Assembly: GCF_002994745.2 (NCBI RefSeq)
Contig: NC_037092.1
Coordinates: 82,008,824 to 82,072,823, forward strand
Source of the DNA: Rosa chinensis
Taxonomy: Eukaryota; Streptophyta; Magnoliopsida; Rosales; Rosaceae
DNA: 64,000 nucleotides
Direction of reading: 5' to 3'
Shown here: positions 34,650 to 44,877 of the stretch, one piece after another
Numbering within the stretch: the first letter of the stretch is position 1
Layout of the letters: every line of letters begins with the position of its first letter
Made by a program: the position numbers and the translations under genes
The notes under the pieces: generated by a model
The model's input: the letters and a program-made list of their open reading frames with translations, nothing else
Told to the model about the DNA's origin: nothing
Databases searched by the model: none

Positions 34650-35122
34650 ACAAGAAGTGCTATTATTTTCTTCTTTATGATATGTGCAACAAGTGGTATT
34701 TTTTTTTTTGGCTTTTGTTCATTTCGTTTTTATTCATTCATTCTCTCATTTCTCTTTATGATTGCATAATCCTCATGTTTTTATGCAAATAACTTGTACA
34801 GTATAGCACCGGAAGCGAGGAGTCAAAATTAATTCTCTGAGTTGTAATGCTGGAGACGTCTAAAGGCAAGATAATTTTCTACTAGTGTGGAAAAAATAAG
34901 TTGCAGCTACTAAATTGTGAGTGCTTCATTTTGATTTCGAGGTTATGAGTTGTTTGTTGTATAGATTTCCCCTGAGATCCAATGGAGACTTATGTTGTAT
35001 CTTAATTATGTGTAATAAGTGATGCATGTAATCCAATTGGGTTTGTGGAAATTATTAGAGAAGTAAAACCAGTCCAATTCATAGCTCTAGTTTTGTTTTG
35101 TTTTGTGTAAATGGAAAACAAC
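34650..35122 (+). other. 3' flank of the receptor kinase
   Basis: AT-rich 3' UTR-like sequence with no open frame. It is interrupted at 35142 by the LINE insertion. Confidence 0.5.
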
Positions 35123-35142
35123 AAGTCCGGAGTATCTTTCTT

Positions 35143-36832
35143 TTTTTGAAGATAATTTCATTACTTAATCATGGCCAGAAGGCACGTACATTATATGCTG
35201 TCTTACACCAAGTAATACCTAGTTGGTCTAAGCTGTTAAGCACATAACAGGTAACCCCCATTGGGAACAACTGAAGCACAGAGGATTAACCTAGCCATAA
35301 GGAGACAAATCCAACAACTATCTAGACCCTTGCTAGAGTAACTCTAATTGCCAAGGACCTCAATTGGTGTACAATCAGAGAAACTAAACCTAAATAGAAA
35401 TAGACTAGAATCAAATGCTAGGTATCGAACCAAGGAAGCTTAAGGCTTTCCTTTGCCCTTATTCTTAGGGCTAATCTCATGAGCAGCATCAACCGAAGAG
35501 TAAGTCAGACGCAAAGTCCCACTCATCTTCTTCTGTGGGCGAGGATGTTTGTTCTTGCTTCCTAGAGGTCTTCCAACCTTCTTCTTCAGGATTCCTTGTT
35601 CACTCTCAGTAGCAGCTTCAATCAACCCTAGGGCATCTGCTTGCAGTATGGGTATCTTCCCACCCAGGATTGTCTTGAGTTTCTTTGGGGAGGGAGTGCA
35701 ACCTCTAGTCCTGTTTCTTTTCTTATACACCTTAGGCTCCATTTGCGCAGCCTGAACAGGTGAGCTATACTCGGAACTCCTAGCCCTGAAGGCTGAATCA
35801 GAAGCATCGGTCCCAACCTGCTCTACCTGCTGTGCTCCTACAGGTCCATCAGTTTCCTTATCCGCCATATCGGGCACGGGACTCCCAGATGGATCAACTT
35901 CTGATAATGATTTGTCTAGCTTTCGGATTATAGGCTTTTTCTTCTTGAGCAAGGCAGAGGAGGGTTGTGGAAGTTCTCGGCTGGCCTGGGCTGAAAAAGA
36001 GAAAATTCCACCTACAATTGAAGGACCACCAAAAGGTATAGCTCTAGAGGTGGAGATGGCTGGGTTGGGCGCCATGCATTTAATTCCCGAATGCGTAAGT
36101 AGGCTGCATTGAGAACACCTACCTTTGAGATGCTCAAATTGAAACTTCAAGAGTGGTTCAATCCCTGTCTCCAAGAAGATCTTACGCTCAAGGAGGATAG
36201 GTTTGGAGATGTCATGCAAGAAGAGGATGCGCATCAATCCTCTCCGAAACTCCTTCTTGTCATACTCCAGGAAACCCCCCAGGAGATTCCCAATGAGGAC
36301 TAGGTTATCAGGCTCTTCATACAATGGAGGAATACCTGAAACCCTAGCCCAGATTCGAACATGTTTCATGGAAACTTCAGCAATGGGTAAAACTCCGTCG
36401 TACTCCTCTAGGCAGACTGGAGCACGATCAAAACACCAAACTCCACCTTTGAGAACCTTATTTCGATCTCGGGCTGATCCGAAAGAGAATAGGAACAGGT
36501 TGTCATTCTTTTCCTGAACCCTAAATTCCTTTTCTACCATCCAAGTACGCAGAAAATGAGATTTGAAAGTGGAAGAATCCACAGGTTTGCAAGTAAGAGG
36601 TTTCCCAAGAAGAAAATATTGGGAGGATTTCTTCACCAGACCTCCACCAATTTTTCCAAGGTCAGGGGCTTGACCACCCTCAGCCAGAGCCAAGGAGGCC
36701 GCAAAGCTAGCGGTGACGGCGGCGATGGAAGCCATGAAAGAGACTTGAAAGAGAGGTTGGGGGTAGGGAGCGGCAAGGAGGCCGCTTGCTAGGGTTTTGA
36801 GAGAAAAACTAGTTGAGAGAAAATCTCGTAGT
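35143..36832 (-). mobile_element. LINE copy with ORF1 only, perfect 20-bp target duplication
   Basis: The direct repeat AAGTCCGGAGTATCTTTCTT lies at 35123-35142 and 36833-36852. On the minus strand the insert begins with a leader (complement of 36832 leftward, 'ctacgagattttctctcaac'), carries ORF1 (36735-35440), then a 3' tail of about 290 bp ending in a short A run (plus-strand T run at 35141-35147). There is no endonuclease/RT frame. Because the 5' leader, ORF1 and 3' tail are all present, this is not ordinary 5' truncation. It is an internally deleted or ORF1-only LINE moved in trans. Confidence 0.9.
35440..36735 (-). CDS. LINE ORF1 protein (DUF4283 / CCHC zinc knuckle)
   Basis: 431 intact codons. 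The N-terminal half has the plant LINE ORF1 layout: a DUF4283-type fold (LRTWMVEKEF..., NDNLFLFSFGSARDRNKVLKGGVWCFDRAPV), then a short Cys motif (CSQCSLLTHSGIKC, about residues 205-220) in place of a full CCHC knuckle. The C-terminal half is basic and low-complexity with an AT-hook-like KKVGRPLGSKNK near residues 388-400. Such proteins bind the element's RNA as a ribonucleoprotein and assist target-primed reverse transcription. No in-frame stop is present, so the insertion is probably young. Confidence 0.85.
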   Translation of the reverse strand: MASIAAVTASFAASLALAEGGQAPDLGKIGGGLVKKSSQYFLLGKPLTCKPVDSSTFKSHFLRTWMVEKEFRVQEKNDNLFLFSFGSARDRNKVLKGGVWCFDRAPVCLEEYDGVLPIAEVSMKHVRIWARVSGIPPLYEEPDNLVLIGNLLGGFLEYDKKEFRRGLMRILFLHDISKPILLERKIFLETGIEPLLKFQFEHLKGRCSQCSLLTHSGIKCMAPNPAISTSRAIPFGGPSIVGGIFSFSAQASRELPQPSSALLKKKKPIIRKLDKSLSEVDPSGSPVPDMADKETDGPVGAQQVEQVGTDASDSAFRARSSEYSSPVQAAQMEPKVYKKRNRTRGCTPSPKKLKTILGGKIPILQADALGLIEAATESEQGILKKKVGRPLGSKNKHPRPQKKMSGTLRLTYSSVDAAHEISPKNKGKGKP

Positions 36833-36852
36833 AAGTCCGGAGTATCTTTCTT

Positions 36853-37430
36853 AACATTGGCGTTAGAGATAAAATCATCACTTCTGATTCAATCGGGCAC
36901 ATCTTTCTGTAAGAAACATTTCTTCAAACACCTTTCCTGCATATAATTAAATCCCACCCACATTTTCTGCAGAATTGAATAAAGAGTTATTATGTGAACC
37001 AAAAAAAATGATTAGTAAAATCACTGAAACGTCATGTTCTAGTTTATCGTAGTACTACAATGTACAATTATAAGGGTGAGCTCGACTGTGTTCACCTCCT
37101 ACTCCATTATGGTGATTGAGCTAAACTTGAACTGGTAATCTGACTAGTGGAATAAACAAATAACTTGCTCGGAGATGCCATTACTAAGTTATCAAGTTGT
37201 GAGAACCCAGCCCAACATTTTCATTTCTGCCCAAACCAAACCTTGGGCTATAAATTGGCTCCCCAAGTTCTCAACTACATATCATTCGAACTTGGTTTGT
37301 AAAAGAAATAAATCGAGGTTAAGACTAACTCACTCTTAATCACGAGACAACTCAAATTAGGCTGGAACTTGGCTTTCTCGTTGAAACTGTTAAGACTCTA
37401 ATTCGAACTCAACAGTTGAGGTAAACTTGA
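36853..37430. other. Intergenic DNA
   Basis: No gene. About 36865-36960 is loosely related to 38630-38770 and to 44880-44990 (shared 'catcatccatcataactcctg' type phrases between the latter two), so it is probably an old dispersed repeat. Confidence 0.4.
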
Positions 37431-37489
37431 TTTGGATTCTTATCCACCAAAATTGAAGTTTTAAAAGATTTGCATTTTCAACCAAGAAA

Positions 37490-38423
37490 AGGGTCTCTTG
37501 ACCTTCGTCTTGGTTGCATCTTGGTGTCATCGGGCTCGCTCGACGGTGTCTATTCTCTGTAGGCTGCGGTCTTATTCTCCTTGTTGTGGTCGGGTTTTGT
37601 GCTCATTAATGGTGGTCAGGCCACTGACATGGAGTCGACTTGGGCTTGGGACCGGGATGCAGGTTGGATGAAGACTGCGAGGGTGGGCATTGGTGTCAGG
37701 GCCTTTTTGCATGGTGATGGCGATCTCTGGTTGGACTGGGATCCGTCAATTTCTATGGAGGATGAAGGGATTAGTGGTGATCCAGATTCTTCTCTGGTGG
37801 CAGAGGTTGATGTCAGGATAGAATTGGGTTTCGAGGTTGGTGGTGGAGCTCGTCCTCATTTGACAGAATTGGATCCATCTATGTCCTGGATGCGTGTTGA
37901 TATGGGTGGCGGCCTCCAAGTGGGTACTATCAGTGGTGGTGGAAGTGTAAGCGGCTTATTCCAGCGAATGGTGAATGGCGGTGGCGGCATGGGTATTGTC
38001 TTCTCATCTAGGGTCTATCCTAGGTATGTTGGTTGGGTCTGGCATTGGGCTGCTAGGATTTTGTTTTGGGCCCAGGCAGTTGTTTTGTCTTCAATTTTTA
38101 ATTTAGTTTTGGGCCTCCGTTCTTCTTCACAAAAGGATGATGGGTCTATTTTTTTTCTTGCATTGAGTGGGAAAGATCACAGGGAAAAGAGAGACCTCAT
38201 TGCCAATTTAATCTTCTACAGTGCTCTACTTTTCTTTGTTTTGGGTTTAATCTTAAAAGGTGGGTGTGTTAGGAGATTACTAGTTTGTTTGTTTTTTTGT
38301 TAGGGGTGGCTTTGTAGCAGTTTCTACGGAACGATTCTTTATGTCAATCTCATGGCAGTGAATTGTTTTTGTACTGTTTGCTGATTTACATAATGAGATG
38401 AACTCTTTTACTCAAAAAAAAAA
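37490..38423 (+). mobile_element. Poly(A)-tailed retroposon-like sequence with a 240-codon ORF
   Basis: A GC-richer segment ends in 'gatgaactcttttactc' followed by 12-13 A (about 38414-38425), like a retroposed transcript or the 3' end of a LINE. It contains the single long frame 37581-38303. No reverse-transcriptase motifs were found. I could not identify a target duplication, so the left boundary is uncertain. Confidence 0.45.
37581..38303 (+). CDS. ORF of unknown function in the poly(A)-tailed segment
   Basis: 240 codons rich in Gly, Trp, Asp and Met (for example WAWDRDAGWMKTA and VDMGGGLQVGTISGGG), then hydrophobic stretches in the C-terminal third (ILFWAQAVVLSSIFNLVLGL; LIFYSALLFFVLGLIL). 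I do not recognise a family. The unusual composition suggests an out-of-frame copy or decayed LINE coding sequence rather than a working gene. Confidence 0.3.
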   Translation: MLWSGFVLINGGQATDMESTWAWDRDAGWMKTARVGIGVRAFLHGDGDLWLDWDPSISMEDEGISGDPDSSLVAEVDVRIELGFEVGGGARPHLTELDPSMSWMRVDMGGGLQVGTISGGGSVSGLFQRMVNGGGGMGIVFSSRVYPRYVGWVWHWAARILFWAQAVVLSSIFNLVLGLRSSSQKDDGSIFFLALSGKDHREKRDLIANLIFYSALLFFVLGLILKGGCVRRLLVCLFFC

Positions 38424-38839
38424 AATTATATAATCTTCACAATGAAATTTTAATGATCATAGTTGTGGTGGGATTAAACAAGCTTTTCTAATATGGTGGA
38501 TAGACCCTTTTAGATTAAGAAAATAAAATCTCATTGAATATATGATTTATATTGGTAAATAGATTATGACAGTTTTGAATTAAAATCTTTTGTACGATGG
38601 TATATATGAAAGGATATCAATCATCTCTGATCATCACGATTCATTTAATCGAACACATCTTCTTGCGAGATACATTTGATCAAACAATATTTCTGCATCA
38701 TCCATCATAACTCCTGAAATATCTTATGAGTCGATCACACATCCTGATTTCGAGAACAAACTCATAATATGTAGCAATAACGTAAAATCAAAATATCACA
38801 AGACATTAGAATAACAATATATTATTATTATACAGACTT

Positions 38840-39245
38840 GTTCACTTAAGGGACAGTTTTAAGATAATGTGAGGGACAAATGCATCACAACCACATGTAT
38901 TAAATTAAAAGAGAAATTCTACAATGTGTTAACGTATGACATGCATACAATTGCCTTAAAATGGTAAAATGAGTCCTCAAAATAGTAATATTAGTCCTCA
39001 AAGTGGTAATATGAGTCCTTAAAGTGGTAAATTTTCTTAATTACCACATAAGTCTTCAAGTGGCAAAATTAATCCTTAAAGTGGTAAAATGAGTCCTCGA
39101 AGTGGTAAAAATAGTTGATGTATGAGAAATATTAACATAACACAGCCTGACCCAAATTAAAAAGCTGAAATTATAACAACTTAAAATTGCGCATTTGTTT
39201 TCAGCCGTCAGATTTACTTGTCCCTCACAGTCTCTTAAAAGGAAA
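38840..39245. mobile_element. MITE-like inverted-repeat element hosting a smaller MITE
   Basis: 'ttttaagataatgtgagggacaa' (38864-38886) and the complement of 'ttgtccctcacagtctcttaaaa' (39217-39239) form inverted ends. The 243-bp MULE MITE sits between them. A further inverted copy of the outer phrase 'cttaagggacagttttaaga' lies at 40218-40238, so the cluster has been rearranged or nested more than once. Confidence 0.5.
38911..39153. mobile_element. MULE-derived MITE, perfect 9-bp target duplication AAATTAAAA
   Basis: Ends GAGAAATTCTACAATGTGTT (left) and GGGTCAGGCTGTGTTATGTT (right, complement), continuing with 'aacgtatgacatgcat' and 'aatatttctcatacatcaac'. They match the ends of the 5.1-kb MULE at 23661-28768. 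AAATTAAAA lies at 38902-38910 and 39154-39162. The core is a tandem of about 20 bp, 'gtaaaatgagtcctcaaagtg'. Confidence 0.8.
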
Positions 39246-39246
39246 A

Positions 39247-40186
39247 TGATTTGTGGCCTCAATCTTAGGTGTCAAGCCATGTCATCTACATACATCACCT
39301 ATTTGTCAAACAATGCCATGTAATTCTTGAGAAAAAGATCATCTTATCCTTCTAAATTATTTTGGTTTTCTTCTAAAAAAACAAAAAAATGGCTTTCTTT
39401 CATTTTTTGTTCTTTTCATTACACTCATGCTTAGATTTAAACAACAATTTTTTTTTTCTTCAATCAAGAGTAGAAAAAATTTCATGTAATTCAGTTAATA
39501 GATTTGCACGTACATTCAATTAATAGATTTGCAAAACACATGTATATGAATTCAACCTTTGTTGGGTTCCTGCAAATTTTGAAAATATAATGTGAAAAAT
39601 ATATATTCATATGATTGTATATATTCTTTTGTTCATTGTTTTCTCTTTATGTAGCTAGGGTTTAAACCTTAGATCTTAATTTATTATTTTTTGTTTATTT
39701 TTCCCTTATATTTAGATTGTAGATGTTAATTAATGGCTGCTAACGTGAAATTTTTTTCTTACCTCTTAATTTAGAAATAAGTATTTCCCAAATTCAATTT
39801 TTTAATGCTATTTTTTTTTTTGGATGAAATTAATCAATATTTGGAAAGAAAAGTTAACATCTATTTCTTGACACATAATTCAATATATTAATGCCATTTG
39901 GAAAGAAAAATTAAAGGAAAGAATTTAATCAAATGAAGAAAAATATTGGTCAAAGAATCTGTGGACATATCTCTTAAATTCATACATAATTAATAGCTGA
40001 TATATTTTTTTGTCACCTAATTAATTTCATTAATGTAATTGATTCACCGCCTAGATGTTAAAAGGAAATGTAAAAGGGTAAAGTTAGTGTTGCAATAGTA
40101 TGATGTGGCAAGATATATTATGTGGAATTGAAAATAAAATTTGTATTTACTTACATGGCATGACACCTAGGATTTGAGGTCACAAA
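39247..40186. mobile_element. Non-autonomous DNA transposon with about 35-bp inverted ends
   Basis: Left 'gatttgtggcctcaatctta' then 'ggtgtcaagccatgt' matches the complement of the right end 'acatggcatgacacctaggatttgaggtcacaaatc' (about 40151-40186). The interior is AT-rich without coding capacity. I did not find a convincing target duplication, so the superfamily is open. Confidence 0.55.
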
Positions 40187-40258
40187 TCTTAGACCTCATT
40201 GAGGCCCCATATCATTACTCCTCTTAAAAACTGTCCCTTAAGCAAGCAGACATTTATT

Positions 40259-40263
<5 letters not shown>

Positions 40264-40311
<48 letters not shown>

Positions 40312-40706
40312 TTATTATCATATATATATATATATATATATATGGAGAGGATCGAGAGCGGACGTCTGCACTTTCGCTAAAGTACGGACGGCGACGCAGC
40401 AGCTCTGCTCAGGGCGCGACGGAGCATGCCGGACAGAGGCCAGGGGTTGGACGGACCTGTCTGCAGTCTGGTGGAGTCGCCGTCGACGAGGTTGCAGCGC
40501 TGCATGTCCGGTTGCAGTTACAGGTCAGGTCGCTGCCCAGAAACCTGCAACCCCGACCTGCTCCGACCTCAATCGCTGCCTAAACTCGTCTGGGAAGCCT
40601 CCGGCCTCCGTCTGGCAAGCTCCGCGCTGCTGTCGATGCCTGGAACAGCCTGCTGTGTCGCCGTCCGCACTTTAGTGAAAGTGCGGACGTCCGCTGTAGA
40701 TCGGGC

Positions 40707-40750
<44 letters not shown>

Positions 40751-40760
40751 CTTTTTTGTT
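40264..40760. repeat. (TA)n tracts
   Basis: Long (TA)n runs at about 40262-40306 and 40320-40343, and again at about 40711-40749, flank a GC-rich insert. Frames read through this region are not genes. Confidence 0.9.
40344..40710. mobile_element. GC-rich inverted-repeat element inside a (TA)n microsatellite
   Basis: About 365 bp of GC-rich DNA with 39-bp inverted ends, 40356-40394 (agcggacgtctgcactttcg ...) and 40657-40695, mismatched at only three positions. It has (TA)n on both sides and is strikingly GC-rich against AT-rich surroundings. The arrangement resembles Micron-type MITEs, which insert into TA microsatellites (comparison by structure only). Confidence 0.75.
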
Positions 40761-41760
40761 TTTTCAAACTCTTATTGAAATTACCGTTACTCTAAAATTG
40801 TGCCGAGTAGAAAAATTGAGTCTAACGTTAGCCAACTAAATATGGAAGGGGTGAGGTTGAACTAAGGCTGGGCGTTTAAGCTTGAAAACCCGCAAACCCG
40901 GACCGGCCTGTGAAAGCTCGACCGGTATGGGCCGGGCCCTAGTTTTTTTTCCATGAAAAGAATACAGGTGTCTGTATATGAGTGGTTACACTGCAAGGCT
41001 CAAAATTCTTATCCTATGACCGAACACACTGAATTAGCGTCTTCAGCCCTAAAGAGTAAAGACCCAAACCTAATCCCCTTTTGTTCAGTCTTCACTCATA
41101 AACTCATTCACTCGATCAGCTGCCTCCTTCTTTCTTCCTCTTCGACCTCTAGCCCAATATGATTTAAACCACCAGAACTCTCCGAGAATTAGAGTCTCTG
41201 AGTCTCGTCCGCCCTACTCTCTCTCTCTCTCTCTCTCTCTCTCAGCTCTTGGTGATCTTACTTTGGAGCTGTGTTGAGGGAAGCGTACAAGAACAAGAGC
41301 AGGGTTATTCGAAGAAAGCTCACCAAGCACCAGGTACTCCCTTAGTCCCTTCTTTAGTTGTTCTCTGTTTATGTGCTCCGATTTGAAATGATTTTGTTCT
41401 GGAATTTGCAGATTCGAGGAAAGAAGTGTTTGGTGGTCATGTAGATTAATGCTTCAAAATGAGAAGCTCGTGAGGTTGAGGGAAAAGCTCCGGCGTAATA
41501 AAGAACACCTTGTGCAAGGTTCTAGTTTGATGTTAGTCATTTTTTATTTTTCTTCTCTTTTTATGGATTTGTTATATTGATTGAGTGAGAGTTACGGGGA
41601 AGGCTAAGATTGAGAAGACATCCTATGATCTAAAAGTCAAGTATGGGGTGCTTGAATCGGCCCTCTCTATGGTACAACATAGTAATCTTGTATTTCATAT
41701 GTGTGTGTATATATATCACTTTTGGCTTCAATTAATATAAATATATATATATATATATAT
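40761..41760 (+). other. Possible gene remnant and microsatellites
   Basis: A (CT)n tract (41217-41243) lies in 5'-UTR-like DNA. It is followed by short helical, charged pieces such as LRKLRRNKEHLVQG (about 41475-41520) next to GT/AG-like sites. No continuous frame survives and I do not recognise the gene. The repeat-like phrase 'gaccggtatgggccgggccc' lies at 40920. Confidence 0.25.
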
Positions 41761-43220
41761 GGGAAAAATGCACCAACAGTGTCCGGACACTGTGAGGACT
41801 GTCAAAATGATACCTGAACTTACAAAGTTATCAATGTGATATCTGGACTCATTTTTTCGTATCAACATAGTACTTACGACCAAATTCCGTCACGGAACCG
41901 TTAAATTTAAGGGTAAAATTATCTTTTTACACATTTTTATTAAAAAAAAAAAAGAAATTTCTTATTTCTTTTCTCTCTCTCTCTCCTCTCATTCTCACTC
42001 TCCTTCTCTCTCTCCTCTCACTCTCCTTCTCTCCTCGCCAACACCACCGCAACCAACACCAGACCACACCAGTCGATCAGTTCAACCAACACCGCCGCCG
42101 CGCCCATCGAGCCCATTTCCTTTCTTGATCTCCTGCGAAACCCTTTTTATTCCTCATGGTCCTCTTCTTCTTCACCCTCGTCCTCTTCAGCAATGGGCAA
42201 CCTAACCCCCTGCATCCTCGTTTTCCAGACCTTCGTCGGCATCGTCGGCCTCCCACTTCACTCTCAATTCTCTAGCCTACAATTGCCTCTGATTGAACCC
42301 AAAATCCCTGGCTTAGCTTAGAGGGACGACCAATTCAGTGATGGGGCTTCACCCATTTACACTCTCTCTTCGCCCAATGGGTTTTGGTCCAAGCATCGCG
42401 ACGATGTTAGCTACAATCAGCTCCAGAAGGTACTCAAATTGATTGGAAATTATTGAATATATGCTTGCCCAATGTGTGTTGTGTTTCGTTTGATGAGTTT
42501 TATGGGTGATTTGAGTTTGAATTGGATCTTATAATTTGATGGAGGGGTTGTTGAGTTTTTGTATGTGTGGTTGTTCATGTCGGGAATGATAGAGGTGGTG
42601 TTGCATGTCGGGAATGACGGAGAGGTTGTTCATGTGGTTGTTGATGGTGTGGAGGTGGTGTTGCATGTCGGGAGTGACGGAGAGAATGGCGGGGTAGGAT
42701 TGGAGTTGTGATTTGAGAGTGGTGGCGGAGGGCTGACGGAGTTGTGATTTGAGTGACGGAGGGCTGGCGGGGTCTGAGTTTCTGATCAATGGTGTATACA
42801 AAGGGGTCGGAGGAGAGAACGAGAGTGGTGGTGGCTAAGCCGTTGGCGGCGGCGGCTGGGGTGAACTTGAACGAGCAGTTCGACAGGCGGAGCAGGGTGA
42901 GGAGGTGTCTGCTGTGATTCACCGTGGCCGTAATCGCTTAAGGAGGCGTCGGTGTTCTTCAAGGCCATGATGTAGCCGGAATGGCCCGCTACTGAGATGA
43001 TTTGAATCTTGATGATTCAAATCAGGGGAAGAACTCCGAAGAAGAAACCAAAAACATAAGAAGAAGAAAGAAAGAAATAAATAAAGAAAAAAAAAAACTT
43101 TTGAGGGTAAATCAGTCTTTTTGCCTTCATTAAGTGACTCACGTGCGTGACACGTGTAAAATTTAACGGTTCCGTGATGGAATTTGGTCGTAGGTACTAT
43201 GTTGATACGAAAAAATGAGT
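41761..43220. mobile_element. MULE-like inverted-repeat element carrying gene fragments
   Basis: About 65 bp at 41847-41913 (actcattttttcgtatcaac ... ggaaccgttaaattta) is repeated inverted at 43158-43220. The left side extends 86 bp further to 'gggaaaaatgcaccaacagt' at 41761. The right side stops abruptly at 43220, so that end is truncated. The interior is unusually GC-rich and protein-like. Long inverted ends around gene pieces suggest a Pack-MULE. No target duplication can be checked because the right end is lost. Confidence 0.6.
42180..42432 (+). pseudogene. Captured host-gene exon fragment
   Basis: The plus strand reads NGFWSKHRDDVSYNQLQK up to 'ctccagaag|gtactc' (donor near 42430), which looks like a real exon end. 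The preceding sequence is Ser/Pro-rich with an in-frame stop (TAG near 42319). The block resembles a conserved plant protein whose name I cannot give with confidence. Minus-strand frames at 42575-42968 (starting MALKNTDASLSDYGHG) may be a second captured piece. Confidence 0.4.
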
Positions 43221-44158
43221 GAAGCATACTTACCCTAAAGTCTCAAAGTCATAAATCATGCCTACTTTAATTGTAGAAAGCACACATGTTAGGTGTGGCT
43301 TTCTTAATGCATAATTACTGCATGCAATACTAGAAGGGTACACACTACTGTGACAATCTCACATGGCTTTCTTAGTCATACAAAGTTTGACAAATACACT
43401 TAATCTCTTATAGCATGACTTCATCAATCGTCATTATCACCTCGGCCAGCATCTCTAGTAACTTGTCACATTTGCAGCCAGTGAATCCCAAACTCTACAC
43501 AATTGTAATTTAGTGCGAGCATACATGGATTGAATCCTCAAGTAAACAAATTCATAATCAGCATGATTTGTGCACGGCTGGGCATCCATCCTTACTTCGT
43601 CACAAAAGTTCAACGAATCATTTGTGCCAAACACACACTGGCCACACTCTTGGCATGCCAAAGTACAATCACCCGAACGAAACTACTCCATATACAAAGC
43701 AGGGCCAAATAATCTACTAGACACTCGCTAGTCGATATGGAGTCTTATATATGGGCAACTTCAATATTTCTATAATATCTTCACCAATGAATGGCTCCAG
43801 ATAAGTTCTCATATACACCCCTTTTAATTTGAGCTAATGTCATACTTCACACGCTCATACAAGGTCATACGACTGTATAAGGTCATTCTAGGAGATCCGA
43901 AGATCACCCATTACATTCACTGCTCCACTGACCGTAGTCAGGCACACTTCCCAAAGGAAGATGCAAAAACTAAAATCCTAAAAAAAGGAAACTGCGAAAC
44001 ACTAAACTCCGAAAGGAAAAACAAAAGACAACTAACAACTAAATTTTTTTCCCACACAACCCTGGTTCTCCGCATCTTTTTTGACTGGCTTGGGGCCTAA
44101 GACCTCTTGGTGTACCCAGCCACCAGACCTTGCAGTGAATAACTTCAAAATAGGATTG
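43221..44158. other. Intergenic or repeat DNA
   Basis: No supported gene. A 68-codon minus-strand frame at 43455-43661 is Cys-rich at its start (ACQECGQCVFG) but has no recognisable continuation. Confidence 0.3.
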
Positions 44159-44864
44159 TGTTGAGTCCAGCCCCAACCGGGCTCACCAAGGCCCAACTGC
44201 AAATCTAGCCCAAGTCAGAGAGATGAGGGAAAGTGGGCTTGACCCAAACAGGCCCAAATCACTCCCACTGCCATCGTCCCTACACCCATACCAGTTCACG
44301 CCGGAACCCTAGCAAGACTTGTTAGAACTGTTGCCGCCCCTGGTTCAGTCCGGCGGCCTCCCAAGATACGGACCCATGGCAGCCATCCCGTCCGCCCAAA
44401 GCTTGCCTCTGTTGACGCTACAGCCGCTCGATCCACTCACGGTCCAACTGTCTCCTTCAGTTACCTAATCAGCCGACGTCAAGCCTCCTCGCTCAAGCAG
44501 CAGAGAACCGGAGACCTCCGCCGCCCTGCTACTCGAAGCCCAAACCACAACTGACGCTGTAGATCCAGACCCAATCCGCCTTGCCTGCAAACCCGACACC
44601 GGAAGAAACCTTACCGCTGCACACGCCCAACGCACACCAGACGATCGACGTCGGAAGACGTCCACTAGCAAGCAGTTGCGATCGAAACCGACGCCGCTGC
44701 TCTGCTGCACGATACCCTAGATTTCGGTATACGGAGCTCCGAGTTTTCGGGAGCTAAGAAATTATATATCTTGTAAGAATTCTCTTTGTTAATCAAGCCT
44801 TTCTCAGTAAATATTGACCGGAAGGTACATGCAAGTCAAGACAAGCAAGATACCTTTCTTTACA
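44159..44864 (+). repeat. copia-type LTR (706 bp) followed by a primer site
   Basis: It begins TGTTGAGTCCAGCCCC and ends 'cctttctttaca', directly followed by TGGTAACAGAGTA (44865-44877), a variant of the Ty1/copia initiator-Met primer site TGGTATCAGAGCA. The LTR is unusually GC-rich in the middle. No gag or pol follows, so the element is deleted just after its primer site. Confidence 0.65.
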
Positions 44865-44877
44865 TGGTAACAGAGTA

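Noticed and set aside
40199..40839. Two long plus-strand frames of 158 and 137 codons
   Set aside because: They read through (TA)n tracts and a GC-rich inverted-repeat element. Both begin or end in IYIYIY, and the frames overlap.
44465..44710. 81-codon GC-rich minus-strand frame
   Set aside because: It lies inside the copia-type LTR. Composition explains the lack of stops.
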